The position numbers and the translations under genes are program-made. 64,000 nucleotides of DNA from assembly GCF_014892515.1 (NCBI RefSeq), contig NZ_JADBGR010000104.1, positions 224,464-288,463 on the forward strand. Direction: 5' to 3'. Below are positions 1 to 8,805 of the stretch, piece after piece. The stretch comes from Myceligenerans pegani (GTDB lineage Bacteria; Actinomycetota; Actinomycetes; Actinomycetales; Cellulomonadaceae). A model generated the notes under the pieces. That model saw nothing but the letters and a program-made list of their open reading frames with translations, did not search any database and had not been told where the DNA came from. The first letter of the stretch is position 1, and the number at the start of each line of letters is the position of its first letter.

Positions 1-519
1 CGAGTCGGAGGAGCCCGAACCGGATCCGTCGTCCTCCGACTCGGAGTCGTCGGAACCGGCGTCGTCCGCGTCGGAGCCGATGTCGTCGGAGCCGGCGTCC
101 GCGTCGTCGGTGCCGTCCACCGCCCCGTCGTCGGCGGAGTCGCCGGAACCCGAGTCGCTGTCGTCGGCCGTGACCTCACCCGCGGTGCCGTCGTCGTCGG
201 CCTCGCCGCTCGCGACGGCGTCGAGGTCCACCTCGCCGTCCGGACCGACCGCCCGCACCACCCGGACGCCCGTGACGTCCCGGACCACCGCGCCCGCCGC
301 GGCCGCCGCCGTGGTGGTGCCCGCCTCGACGGTCGCGTCGCGGCCGACGAAGCTGACGTCGGCGCCGGCGACGCCGGCCGCGGAGAGCGCCTCCTGCGAG
401 CTCGCGGTGAGCTTGTCCTCGATCTGCTCGCGGAACCCGGTGTCCTGCCAGCTCGACAGGCCGGCCAGGGCCAGCACCGCGACGACGATCGGGCCGAGCA
501 GCGCCTTCAGCGTGCTCAT
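1..519 (-). CDS. BON-domain (possibly OmpA-family) protein, partial
   Basis: The reading frame starts at an ATG at 519 and is open to the left edge, so the C-terminus is missing. The first 20 or so residues are hydrophobic (a membrane anchor or signal). Residues ~29-92 look like a BON domain (alternating basic/acidic segment ending in a VTGVRVVRAV-type strand). The remainder is a long Ser/Asp/Gly acidic linker. Actinobacterial proteins of this plan (for example ArfA/OmpATb types) often end in an OmpA-like peptidoglycan-binding domain, but that part lies outside the window. The ATG overlaps the stop of the upstream helix-hairpin-helix gene (ATGA), so the two are translationally coupled. The BON assignment is inferred from pattern only. 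Confidence 0.6.
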   Translation of the reverse strand, partial: MSTLKALLGPIVVAVLALAGLSSWQDTGFREQIEDKLTASSQEALSAAGVAGADVSFVGRDATVEAGTTTAAAAAGAVVRDVTGVRVVRAVGPDGEVDLDAVASGEADDDGTAGEVTADDSDSGSGDSADDGAVDGTDDADAGSDDIGSDADDAGSDDSESEDDGSGSGSSDS

Positions 520-2051
520 GCGCTCTCACCCTCGGCCCGCGCGACCTTCTCCGCGTCCGCCGCGAGGGCGGCCTGCTTGGCGGTCTCGCCCTCGACCTCG
601 TCGACGTCGGTGTAGTCGACGTCCTCGACGAACTTCGTCGTGCCGCGCTCCTGGCCGCCGACGAGGTAGTCCTGGTACTCGTCGAGGCCCGCGCCGTCGC
701 CCTCCACCAGGTACTGCGCCTGCTGCGCCCAGGTCTTGACCGACGGGGCGAACTTGATGCCGCTCTTGGCGATCGACTCGCGCAGCTCCGCCTCGGAGGT
801 CGCCGCCACCTGGGCGTACGAGGTGATCCCGGCAGCCTTGAGGGCCTTCTCGATCTTCGGGCCGATGCCCTCGATCACCTTGAGGTCCTCGTCCGCCGGC
901 TGCTCCGGCTCGGGAGCGACGGCGGCCGCGGCCTCGGCGTCGTCGGCCACCGCCTCGGCGTCGACGTCCTCGCCGGTCGCCTCGGCGGCCTTCGCCGCGT
1001 CGGCCGCGAGGGCGGCCTGCTTGGCGGTCTCGCCCTCGACCTCGTCGACGTCGGTGTAGTCGACGTCCTCGACGAAGTCGGCGCTGCGCCGCTCGCGCCC
1101 GGCGATCAGGTAGTCCTGGTACTCCTCCAGGCCCTCCTCGTCGCCCTCGACCAGGTACTGCGCCTGGGCGGCGAAGGACGTCGCGGCCGGCGCGAACTTG
1201 ATGCCGGAGTCCGCGAGGGCCTTGCGGATGTCGTCCTCGGACGCCTCGGCGACCCGGGCGTACGAGCCGTAGCCCGCGTCCCGCAGCGCCGACGCGATCT
1301 TCGGGCCGATGCCCTCGATGCGGGTGAGGTCGTCGTCGGACCCGGCCTCGTCGTCGAGGGCCGTGCCGGAGCCGTCCTCGGTGTCGGGCGCCGTCTCACC
1401 CGCGGGCGTCCCGTCGACGGCGGCCTCGCGCGTGGCGGCCTCCGCCTCCGCGACGACCTGGGCCTCTGCGCCCGCGTAGACCGCGAGGTTCTCGTCCTCG
1501 ATGTCGGAGGGTTCCGTGGTCTTCTCGCCGGCGGTCCCGGCGCCGGCGGTGCTCGCGGCGGGCGAGGTCTCCGTGGTGGCACCGGCGTCCTGGCTGGTCG
1601 TCCCGTCAGCGGCGTCCGCCGTGCCGCCCGTGCCGCCCGCGTCGTCGGTCTTCACGTCACCGGAGGGGACGGCGAGGGCGGTGGCGGCGTGCGCCGGGGC
1701 ACCGGCGGCCACGTCGGTGTCGGCGGGCTCAGTGGTGTCGGACTTGGTGGTGTCGGACTTGGTGGAGCCGGGCGTCTCGCCGCCGGTGTCCGCGTCGGCC
1801 CCGGGGGAGTCGGCATTCGCGGTGGCCCCGGCCCTCGCGGTGGCGGTCCTCGCGGCGCCGGCCTTCGCGGAGCTGGTCCTCGTCGTGGTGCTCGCCGGCG
1901 TCGACTTCTTCTCGACCGTCTCGGCGGTGTGCCTACCGGTGGCCCGGCCCCGGCGGGCCCACAGAATCCAGCCGACCCACAGGCCGATCAGGAAGAAGAT
2001 GATCGCGGTGATGATGATGAATAGGAGCGACTGGGTGATGAACCAACCCAC
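516..2051 (-). CDS. Membrane-anchored protein with two helix-hairpin-helix modules
   Basis: A 511-residue protein with a GTG start at 2051, preceded by a clear AGGAGG six bases upstream. Residues 5-31 form one transmembrane helix. Residues ~35-235 are a low-complexity Ala/Thr/Asp/Glu linker. Two homologous modules follow at residues 241-320 and 389-468. Each begins with an IEGIGPKI helix-hairpin-helix motif as in DNA-binding or RPL-like HHH domains, and continues into a conserved YLVEGD..L.EYQDYL segment. Each module is followed by the same acidic stretch (FVEDVDYTDVDEVEGE). The HHH family usually binds nucleic acid non-specifically, and membrane anchoring of such a domain is unusual. Overlaps the next minus-strand gene by four bases. 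Function unknown. Confidence 0.75.
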   Translation of the reverse strand: MGWFITQSLLFIIITAIIFFLIGLWVGWILWARRGRATGRHTAETVEKKSTPASTTTRTSSAKAGAARTATARAGATANADSPGADADTGGETPGSTKSDTTKSDTTEPADTDVAAGAPAHAATALAVPSGDVKTDDAGGTGGTADAADGTTSQDAGATTETSPAASTAGAGTAGEKTTEPSDIEDENLAVYAGAEAQVVAEAEAATREAAVDGTPAGETAPDTEDGSGTALDDEAGSDDDLTRIEGIGPKIASALRDAGYGSYARVAEASEDDIRKALADSGIKFAPAATSFAAQAQYLVEGDEEGLEEYQDYLIAGRERRSADFVEDVDYTDVDEVEGETAKQAALAADAAKAAEATGEDVDAEAVADDAEAAAAVAPEPEQPADEDLKVIEGIGPKIEKALKAAGITSYAQVAATSEAELRESIAKSGIKFAPSVKTWAQQAQYLVEGDGAGLDEYQDYLVGGQERGTTKFVEDVDYTDVDEVEGETAKQAALAADAEKVARAEGESA

Positions 2052-2251
2052 GCTGAACCTCCTGGGTGTACGGACGACCGCCGGTCGGGCGGCGGCATCG
2101 GCGAGAACGTGTCCGATCTGCGGGGGTCTGGGGCTCCACCCGTCGAACGGGCAGACTCAACCACAGTTGGCGAAGTCTGGCACTTCGGGCGACATAACAA
2201 TTTCGAATATGCCTCAGATGGACGCAGCGACCGGCCGCTGGCCGGAATATC

Positions 2252-2295
2252 GGTCGCGTACCCCGGCGTGCGCGGTCGCGTACCCCGGCGTGCGC
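2252..2295. repeat. 22-bp tandem repeat, two copies plus partial third
   Basis: Two perfect head-to-tail copies of a 22-bp unit (2252-2273 and 2274-2295), each starting GGTCGCGTACCCC and ending GGCGTGCGC, are followed by the first eight bases of a third copy at 2296. The array lies in the divergent gap between the helix-hairpin-helix gene and the HIT gene, 43 bp upstream of the HIT gene's -10-like hexamer. Confidence 0.85.
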
Positions 2296-2337
2296 GGTCG
2301 CGTCCGCCGGAGCCGGGCGTCACGGGTCCGTGCCCGG

Positions 2338-2343
2338 TAACCT
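2338..2343 (+). promoter_or_regulatory. -10-like hexamer of HIT gene
   Basis: TAACCT sits six bases before the ATG at 2350, the spacing expected if transcription begins at the start codon (leaderless mRNA). No Shine-Dalgarno sequence is seen. A convincing -35 is not visible. Confidence 0.45.
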
Positions 2344-2349
2344 GCGGCC

Positions 2350-2727
2350 ATGGTGAGGACGACGGAGACGAGCACGGAGAAGGCCGCGGAGAGGAGTGCG
2401 GACTGCCTCTTCTGCAAGATCGTCGCGGGCGAGATCTCGGCCGACATGGTCGCGGAGTCGGAGTCGGCGGTGGCGTTCAAGGACATCAACCCGAAGGCGC
2501 CCGTCCACGTGCTGGTGGTGCCGCGCAAGCACCACGCGGACGTGAGCGCGCTGGCGGGTGCGAGTCCCGAGGCGCTGGCCGACGTCGTCGCGCTGGCCGA
2601 TCAGGTCGCCTCCGATCTCGCGGACGGTCAGTACCGGCTCATCTGCAACGTCGGCCCGAAGGCCGGCCAGACCGTGTTCCACGCCCACGCCCACGTCCTG
2701 GCGGGTACCCAGCTGACCGGCTTCTGA
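2350..2727 (+). CDS. HIT-family nucleotide hydrolase/transferase
   Basis: A 125-residue histidine-triad protein. The C-terminal HAHAHV motif (residues ~114-119) is the catalytic HxHxH triad. The N-terminal CLFCKI pair and the central HVLVVPRKHH segment are typical of Hint-like purine nucleoside phosphoramidases. The first ~17 residues are a poorly conserved extension. It heads the conserved actinobacterial order HIT, phoH, ybeY, CBS protein, era. Physiological substrate unknown. Start chosen at the ATG following a -10-like hexamer. Confidence 0.9.
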   Translation: MVRTTETSTEKAAERSADCLFCKIVAGEISADMVAESESAVAFKDINPKAPVHVLVVPRKHHADVSALAGASPEALADVVALADQVASDLADGQYRLICNVGPKAGQTVFHAHAHVLAGTQLTGF

Positions 2728-2889
2728 TCCGGCGCGGCCCCGAGGGGGCCATGCGACCCGGCAGGGGCCATGCGGGCCGCTGGGCCACCAGGCCGGCCGG
2801 GGGAGCGGCACGCGAGAGGCACGGCGCAGACCGCCGGGCCGGCGGGCGCCGACCCGGAAATCGGGCGACACAGAAGGGGCAGGGGTCGA

Positions 2890-2895
2890 TAGGAT
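2890..2895 (+). promoter_or_regulatory. -10-like hexamer upstream of phoH
   Basis: TAGGAT within CGATAGGATG is a good actinobacterial -10. It would give a leader of about 50 nt before the phoH ATG at 2949. A GAGGAG at 2922-2927 lies 21 bases before that ATG, further than normal for a ribosome binding site. No strong -35 is evident. Confidence 0.4.
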
Positions 2896-2948
2896 GAACG
2901 TGTCACCTTTTCCCGGAGCCCGAGGAGCGCATCGGCATCAGCCGGCCC

Positions 2949-4022
2949 ATGACAACTTCCGCATCGCACGCAACCGCCCAGCAGACCGATCGCAGGCCGC
3001 AGCGCGGCACCGAGCATCGCGTCGTCGTCCCGGCCCACATCCCCATGGTCGCTCTGCTCGGTAGTCAGGATGCCGTGCTCCGCGCGATCGAGGACGGGTT
3101 CGGCCAGGTCGACGTCCACGCCCGCGGCAACGAGATCGCCGTGTCCGGCCCTCCGGGCGACGTCGAGCTCGTCTCGCGGCTCCTGGACGAGCTCATCCAG
3201 GTGGTCGAGGCCGGTACCCAGCTCACCCCCGAGGTGGTCACCCGCTCCATCAGGATGCTCACGTCGGCGTCCGCCCAGCGCCCTGTCGATGTGCTGACCT
3301 TCGACATCCTGTCCAACCGCGGTCGCACCATCCGGCCCAAGACCCCGGGCCAGAAGCACTACGTCGAGGCGATCGACGCCAACACGATCACGTTCGGGCT
3401 CGGCCCCGCCGGCACGGGCAAGACCTACCTCGCGATGGCCAAGGCGGTGCAGGCGCTCCAGGCCAAGCAGGTCAACCGGATCATCCTCACCCGGCCCGCC
3501 GTCGAGGCGGGGGAGCGGCTCGGCTACCTGCCCGGCTCGCTCACGGAGAAGATCGACCCGTACCTGCGCCCGCTGTACGACGCGCTGCACGACATGATCG
3601 ACCCGGAGCAGGTCCCGAAGCTCGTCGAGAGCGGCACGATCGAGGTCGCCCCCCTGGCCTTCATGCGGGGGCGCTCGCTGAACGACGCCTTCATCATCCT
3701 CGACGAGGCGCAGAACACCTCCACCGAGCAGATGAAGATGTTCCTCACGCGACTCGGCTTCAGCTCCAAGATGGTCATCACCGGCGACGCGACGCAGGTC
3801 GACCTGCCCGGCAACCAGACCTCCGGCCTGCGTGTCGTGGAGGACATCCTGGCCGGCGTGGACGACGTCGAGTTCTGCCGCCTGGGCTCGGCCGACGTCG
3901 TGCGCCACCGGCTCGTGAGCGACATCATCGACGCGTACGCGCGGTGGGACGTCGTCACGAACGGGCAGCGGCCCGGCCGCCAGCCGCAGGACCACCGGCC
4001 GCCGCAGCGGCGCCGGCGCTAG
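2949..4022 (+). CDS. phoH: PhoH-like ATPase
   Basis: A 357-residue cytoplasmic P-loop protein. The Walker A motif GPAGTGKT is at residues 152-159 and a Walker B/DEAQN motif (IILDEAQN) is near residue 245. The N-terminal ~100 residues contain the KH-like region seen in PhoH proteins, and the ~25-residue tail is basic and Pro-rich. PhoH is linked to RNA metabolism by its constant association with ybeY, which follows here after nine bases. The ATG at 2949 has its best purine-rich tract 21 bases away, so the exact start is uncertain, but no better in-frame ATG/GTG lies closer to the GAGGAG at 2922. Confidence 0.93.
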   Translation: MTTSASHATAQQTDRRPQRGTEHRVVVPAHIPMVALLGSQDAVLRAIEDGFGQVDVHARGNEIAVSGPPGDVELVSRLLDELIQVVEAGTQLTPEVVTRSIRMLTSASAQRPVDVLTFDILSNRGRTIRPKTPGQKHYVEAIDANTITFGLGPAGTGKTYLAMAKAVQALQAKQVNRIILTRPAVEAGERLGYLPGSLTEKIDPYLRPLYDALHDMIDPEQVPKLVESGTIEVAPLAFMRGRSLNDAFIILDEAQNTSTEQMKMFLTRLGFSSKMVITGDATQVDLPGNQTSGLRVVEDILAGVDDVEFCRLGSADVVRHRLVSDIIDAYARWDVVTNGQRPGRQPQDHRPPQRRRR

Positions 4023-4031
4023 GGAGCACGG

Positions 4032-4484
4032 GTGAGCATCGAGGTCAACAACGAGTCGGGGCACGAGGTCGACGAGGCGGAGTTCGCCGCCCTGGGCAGG
4101 TACGTGCTCGACGCCCTGCACGTGCACCCCCAGTCGGAGCTGTCCGTCCTGTTCGTGGACAGCACCACGATGGCCGACCTGCATGTGCAGTGGATGGACG
4201 AGCCCGGCCCCACCGACGTGCTGTCGTTCCCGATGGACGAGCTGCGCCCCGGCAGGGAGGGCGAGGACCTCGCCCCGGGCACGCTCGGCGACATCGTGCT
4301 GTGTCCCGAGGTCGCCGCCAAGCAGGCGCGGACGGCGGGGCACTCCACAGCCGAGGAACTTCTCCTGCTGACCGTGCACGGCATCCTGCACCTCCTCGGC
4401 TACGACCACGCCGAGCCCGAGGAGGAGAAGGAGATGTTCGCGCTGCAGCGCCGGCTTCTCCTGACCTTCCTCGCGAACCGCTGA
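4032..4484 (+). CDS. ybeY: Endoribonuclease YbeY (16S rRNA maturation)
   Basis: A 150-residue metal-dependent single-strand endoribonuclease used in 16S rRNA 3'-end processing and ribosome quality control. The signature [11 protein letters not shown] near residues 117-127 supplies the three zinc-binding histidines, and [10 protein letters not shown] is the other conserved block. GTG start with AGGGAG five bases upstream. It lies nine bases after phoH and ten before the CBS protein, so it is very probably co-transcribed with both. Confidence 0.96.
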   Translation: MSIEVNNESGHEVDEAEFAALGRYVLDALHVHPQSELSVLFVDSTTMADLHVQWMDEPGPTDVLSFPMDELRPGREGEDLAPGTLGDIVLCPEVAAKQARTAGHSTAEELLLLTVHGILHLLGYDHAEPEEEKEMFALQRRLLLTFLANR

Positions 4485-4494
4485 GGACGACCCC

Positions 4495-5925
4495 GTGACC
4501 GCAGGTCTCCTTGCCTTTGCCGCCCTCGTGGGCTTCGTCCTGGCCGGTGTCCTCTCGGCCGGTGAGGCCGCGCTGCTGCGCGTCACCCGGTCCGGACTCG
4601 CGGAGTGTCTCGCCGACGCGGAGCACGGGCCCGAGCCCGACCCCCGCCGCGCGGCGCGTGCGCGTTCCGCCCAGGCCCTCGTCGTGGAGCCGACGGCGAC
4701 CGTGGCGTCGTTCGCCCTGGTGCGCGTCACCGCGGAGGTGGTGGCGATCGCCGCCGCGACGCTGCTGGTCCAGCAGGCGATCCCGGACCCGCCGTCCGGG
4801 GACCCCGTCCCGGAGCTGCTCGTCATGCTCGTCGCCCTGGCCACGGGTCTCGGCGTCGGCGTGCTGTTCGTGCGCATCTCGCCGCGCGCCCTCGGCTTCC
4901 GGCGGCCGGTCCAGGTGCTGCTCGCCCTCGCGCCGACCCTGACCGTCGTCTCCCGCGGCGTGGCGCGCCTCACCCGGCTGTCCGTTCCGCGGGTGCCGCC
5001 GTCCCCCGAGGAGGACCGGCGGGACATGGCGTACCGCGTGGGCGAGTCCGAGGACCTGGAGGAGGAGGACCGGGAGCTGCTGCGCTCCGCGATCGAGCTG
5101 GCCGACACGATCGTGCGCGAGGTGATGGTGCCGCGCACCGACATGATCACCGTCGCCGCCGACACCCCGCTGACCAAGGTGCTGCGCCTGTTCCTCCGCT
5201 CCGGCTTCTCCCGCGTGCCGGTCGTCGGGAAGTCCGTGGACGACGTCGTCGGCGTCGCCTACCTCAAGGACGTGGCCGCCGCCGTGCACTGGCCGGTCGA
5301 CGGCGGGGCGGGGCCCGCGGGCGCGCGGCCCGCCGCGGACGTCGCGCGCGAGGCCGTGTTCGTGCCGGAGTCCAAGCCCGTCGACGAACTGCTCCGGGAG
5401 ATGCAGTCGTCGGCGTCGCACATCGCCCTCGTCGTGGACGAGTACGGCGGCATCGCCGGCCTCGTCACGATCGAGGACCTGCTCGAGGAGCTCGTCGGCG
5501 AGCTGACCGACGAGCACGACACCGTCCCCGTCCAGGAGGCGGAGGAACTGTCCGACGGCGAGTTCCGGGTCCCGGCCCGGATGCCGGTGGACGAGCTCGG
5601 CGAACTCTTCGACCTGCGCCTGGACGACGACGACGTCGACACCGCGGGCGGCCTGCTCGCCAAGGCGCTCGGCAAGGTGCCGCTCGCGGGCTCGGCGGCC
5701 GAGGTGTCGGGCCTCCACCTGACGGCGGAGCGGGTCGAGGGCCGGCGCAAGCAGCTCGCGACGCTCGTGGTGCGCCGGGTGAGTCCCGCGGACGGCGACA
5801 ATGGAGGCGAGCCCGCGCCGTCCGGCGTCGTCGGCCCGCCCCCGGACGCCGGGAAGCCGGCGGACGCCACGCGACCGCCGAAGCCCGGGCGCCCGCCGAA
5901 GCACGAGAAGGAAGCACACGCGTGA
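4495..5925 (+). CDS. Hemolysin/CorC-family membrane protein with CBS pair
   Basis: A 476-residue protein with a GTG start. Residues ~1-150 contain the DUF21 (CNNM) transmembrane region. Residues ~190-330 hold two CBS domains (MVPRTDMITV and VDEYGGIAGLVTIEDLLEELVGEL blocks). Residues ~345-425 form the CorC_HlyC C-terminal domain, followed by a Pro-rich tail. Relatives have been implicated in Mg2+/Co2+ efflux, and the hemolysin name is historical. The stop overlaps the era GTG (GTGA). Confidence 0.92.
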   Translation: MTAGLLAFAALVGFVLAGVLSAGEAALLRVTRSGLAECLADAEHGPEPDPRRAARARSAQALVVEPTATVASFALVRVTAEVVAIAAATLLVQQAIPDPPSGDPVPELLVMLVALATGLGVGVLFVRISPRALGFRRPVQVLLALAPTLTVVSRGVARLTRLSVPRVPPSPEEDRRDMAYRVGESEDLEEEDRELLRSAIELADTIVREVMVPRTDMITVAADTPLTKVLRLFLRSGFSRVPVVGKSVDDVVGVAYLKDVAAAVHWPVDGGAGPAGARPAADVAREAVFVPESKPVDELLREMQSSASHIALVVDEYGGIAGLVTIEDLLEELVGELTDEHDTVPVQEAEELSDGEFRVPARMPVDELGELFDLRLDDDDVDTAGGLLAKALGKVPLAGSAAEVSGLHLTAERVEGRRKQLATLVVRRVSPADGDNGGEPAPSGVVGPPPDAGKPADATRPPKPGRPPKHEKEAHA

Positions 5926-6875
5926 ACGACGACAACCCGGTCCACCGGTCCGGCTTCGCCTGCCTGGTCGGCCGGCCCAACGTGGGCAAGTCCACGCTGA
6001 CGAACGCCCTGGTGGGGGAGAAGGTCGCGATCATGTCCGCGCGGCCGCAGACCACGCGGCACACCATCCGGGGCATCGTGCACCGGCCCGACGCGCAGCT
6101 CGTCCTCGTGGACACGCCTGGCCTGCACCGGCCCCGCACCCTGCTCGGCGAGCGGCTGAACGACCTCGTGCGGGACACGCTGAGCGAGGTGGACGTCATC
6201 GCGTTCTGCCTGCCCGCCGACCAGAAGGTCGGGCCGGGCGACCGGTACATCGCGCAGCAGCTCGCGGAGCTGATGCGGGGCCGCAGAGCGGTGCCGGTCG
6301 TGGCCGTCGTGACCAAGGCCGACCTGGTGGAGCGCTCGGCGATGGTGGAGCACCTGCTCGCCGTGCAGGAGCTGGCGAGGTCCGTGGACCGGGAATGGGC
6401 CGACATCGTTCCGGTGTCGGCGAAGGACGGGTACCAGGTCGGCGAGCTGTCCGACGTCCTGGTCGGGCACCTGCCCGAGGGTCCCGAGCTCTACCCCGGC
6501 GGCGAGCTCACCGACGAGCCCGAGGCGGTCATGGTCGCCGAGCTCGTCCGCGAGGCGGCACTGGAGGGCGTGCGCGACGAGCTCCCGCACTCGCTGGCCG
6601 TGGTGGTCGAGGAGATCGTGGAACGGGAGGGCTCGGGCGACGAGGCGAAGGGCCGCCCGCCACTCCTGGACGTGCGTGTCAACCTGTTCGTGGAGCGCGA
6701 CTCGCAGAAGGCGATCGTCATCGGCCGGGGCGGCTCGCGCCTGCGGTCCGTGGGCACGGAGGCGCGCCGGGGCATCGAGGCGCTGCTCGGTACCCGCGTG
6801 TACCTGGACCTCCACGTCAAGGTCGCCAAGGACTGGCAGCGCGACCCGAAGCAGCTGCGGCGTCTGGGGTTCTGA
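5922..6875 (+). CDS. era: GTPase Era
   Basis: A 317-residue GTPase acting in 16S rRNA maturation and 30S assembly. G1 is GRPNVGKS at residues 17-24, G3 is DTPGLH, and G4 is TKAD. The C-terminal KH domain carries IVIGRGGSRLRSVG. The GTG at 5922 overlaps the previous stop by four bases, and the G1 motif falls at the usual distance from this start. Longer in-frame extensions upstream are only overprinting on the CBS gene. Confidence 0.96.
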   Translation: MNDDNPVHRSGFACLVGRPNVGKSTLTNALVGEKVAIMSARPQTTRHTIRGIVHRPDAQLVLVDTPGLHRPRTLLGERLNDLVRDTLSEVDVIAFCLPADQKVGPGDRYIAQQLAELMRGRRAVPVVAVVTKADLVERSAMVEHLLAVQELARSVDREWADIVPVSAKDGYQVGELSDVLVGHLPEGPELYPGGELTDEPEAVMVAELVREAALEGVRDELPHSLAVVVEEIVEREGSGDEAKGRPPLLDVRVNLFVERDSQKAIVIGRGGSRLRSVGTEARRGIEALLGTRVYLDLHVKVAKDWQRDPKQLRRLGF

Positions 6876-6894
6876 CCCCGGGTAGCCTCGGAGG

Positions 6895-8604
6895 ATGCTC
6901 TTCCGGACAGCCGTGACCAGCGCCGCGATCCTGCTCGGGCTCGCGGCCGCGGGGGCACTCGCCGGGCCGGGGTGGAATCCTGACCCGGTCACGGACCACA
7001 TCCGGCCGGCCGCCGAGGACACGGCGATCGGCGGGGACGACGGCGGCATCCGCGGTCTCCCCGGGCCCGGCCGGTTCGAGGTCCGGGAGACCGCCGTGAC
7101 CATCGAGCTGGACGACGGCGCCTCCGTGGACGGGCTGCTGCGCGAGCCGGTCGTCGAGGACCCCGGGACCGGCGCGGCCTCGGAGAGCGGCACTGACGCT
7201 CCGCCGTCGGACGGTCCGGGAACGACGGCGGGCGCACCCGGCGTCGTGTTCGTGCACGGCGCCGGCACCGGCAAGGCGAGCGACGCCTTCACGGAGGCCG
7301 CGACCGCGCTGGCGAGCGCGGGCATCGTCACCCTCGTGCCCGACAAGTACCTCGCCCACTACTCGACCCGCCATCGCGACTACGTCGAGATGGCCGGCGA
7401 CTACCAGCACTCCGTGGAGTTCCTCCGGGGCGTGCCCGGCGTCGACCCGGAACGGGTCGGGATCTACGCGGAGTCGGAGGGCGGCTGGGTGGCGCCGGTC
7501 ATGACGGCCGAGGACCCGGCCCTCGCGTTCCAGGTGTGGGTGTCGGCGCCCGTGGTGCCGCCGCGGCAGCAGGCGGCGTTCGCGATGGACAACTACCTGC
7601 GCAACACCGGCGTGCCACAGGGCGTGTTCCGGGCGATTCCGCGGGCGGTCGGCATGCGGCTGCCGGGCGGCGGGTTCGAGTACGCCGACTTCGACGTGCA
7701 GCCGTGGCTCGACCGGCAGACCGTCCCGATCCTCATGGCGTACGGCGCGACGGACCCGTCGATGCCGATGGAGCAGGCCGTGCGGCAGGTCCTCGCCGAG
7801 ACGGCCGCGGGGGCCGGGGACGCGCCGGTCACCGTGCGCTTCTACGCCGGGGCGAACCACGGGATCAACGTGTCGGACGAGCCGCTCGGCGACGACATCG
7901 TGCCCCACGGCGACGACCTGCACCTGCACCCCGGCTTCGCGCGCGACGTGGCGGCCTGGGTGCACGGTCTGCCGGCGTCGGCCACGGCGAAGCCCCGGAT
8001 CGCGGGCGCGCAGCCGCGGCAGCTGTACCTCGCGGCGCCCGTGCCCCAGCCGCACTGGTACGCGGACGGGGACGTCGTGCTGGGGATCGCGATCGGCTCC
8101 GCCGCGCTGCTCGTGGGCGGCGGCGCGACGCTGCTGACGACCCGGCTGCGCCGCACGCGGGTCGCCCGCCGTCTGGTCGCGGGTCTGCCGCGTGGCCGGG
8201 CAGGTGATCTGCCGACCACACGGCAGCCCCCCGACCAGCAGGCGCCCCGGCTGGCGGCCGGGATGGCGGCGCCGCTCGCCGTGATGGCCGGCGTGGCCGT
8301 GGCGACCGCCGCCGGACTGGTGGCCTATCTCCTGGCCGTGGCGCGGCTGGCGCTGGACTACGAGCAGAACGCGCTGGTGGTCCAGGGCGGCTGGGTCGGG
8401 GTCCGCGCGCTCGGCATCGTCGCGGTGGTCGCGGCGGCGGTCCTGCTCCTGCGCTGCCGGGCGGTGAGGTGGCGGGTCGTGTCCGACGACGGCGGCCGGG
8501 CGGGCACCCGGATCGTGACCGCGGCCTTCTGGGCCGTCGCGGCGGGCAGCGTCGCTCTCGGCCTGCTCCTGGCCCACTGGGGCGTCTACCAGCTCGGCAT
8601 CTGA
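6895..8604 (+). CDS. Alpha/beta hydrolase with C-terminal membrane segments
   Basis: A 569-residue protein. The N-terminus (residues 1-24) is a signal or anchor. Residues ~110-375 are an alpha/beta hydrolase core with oxyanion motif VFVHGAGTG, nucleophile elbow YAESEGGW (Ser with Glu in place of the usual Gly-x neighbours), candidate acid GATDPSMP and catalytic His in GANHGIN. About four hydrophobic helices follow in residues ~395-565, so the hydrolase domain is probably outside the membrane. TAGCCT at 6883-6888 lies six bases before the ATG with GGAGG directly adjacent, so the gene may have its own promoter although it begins only 19 bases after era. Substrate unknown. Confidence 0.8.
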   Translation: MLFRTAVTSAAILLGLAAAGALAGPGWNPDPVTDHIRPAAEDTAIGGDDGGIRGLPGPGRFEVRETAVTIELDDGASVDGLLREPVVEDPGTGAASESGTDAPPSDGPGTTAGAPGVVFVHGAGTGKASDAFTEAATALASAGIVTLVPDKYLAHYSTRHRDYVEMAGDYQHSVEFLRGVPGVDPERVGIYAESEGGWVAPVMTAEDPALAFQVWVSAPVVPPRQQAAFAMDNYLRNTGVPQGVFRAIPRAVGMRLPGGGFEYADFDVQPWLDRQTVPILMAYGATDPSMPMEQAVRQVLAETAAGAGDAPVTVRFYAGANHGINVSDEPLGDDIVPHGDDLHLHPGFARDVAAWVHGLPASATAKPRIAGAQPRQLYLAAPVPQPHWYADGDVVLGIAIGSAALLVGGGATLLTTRLRRTRVARRLVAGLPRGRAGDLPTTRQPPDQQAPRLAAGMAAPLAVMAGVAVATAAGLVAYLLAVARLALDYEQNALVVQGGWVGVRALGIVAVVAAAVLLLRCRAVRWRVVSDDGGRAGTRIVTAAFWAVAAGSVALGLLLAHWGVYQLGI

Positions 8605-8611
8605 ACGGCCG

Positions 8612-8650
8612 CCGCCGACGGCGGATGAACTGCCGCGCGCCGACGGCGGA
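8612..8650. repeat. 13-bp direct repeat with palindromic core
   Basis: CGCCGACGGCGGA occurs at 8613-8625 and again at 8638-8650. The first copy extends to a perfect 6-bp inverted repeat CCGCCG-A-CGGCGG (8612-8624). It lies just after the hydrolase stop, and there is no T-run. It may act as a weak terminator or be a decayed repeat. The rest of the gap to 8805 contains TTGACG at 8724-8729 as a possible -35, without a convincing -10. Confidence 0.5.
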
Positions 8651-8805
8651 GCGGATGTGAGGGAGGTGCGGAGATCCCACGATGTGACGTGGCTCGCCGC
8701 GATTCGGAACGACACGGTCCCGCTTGACGGGGTAGAAACGGTGGCGGACACCCATGCCACCCGCCCCCGCCACCCCGGCCCGCGGCGTCACCTCAGGAGT
8801 TGTGA

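Noticed and set aside
1..180. Asp/Ser-coding repeats at the left edge considered as a DNA repeat array
   Set aside because: They are the low-complexity acidic linker of the partial minus-strand protein and are not regularly spaced.
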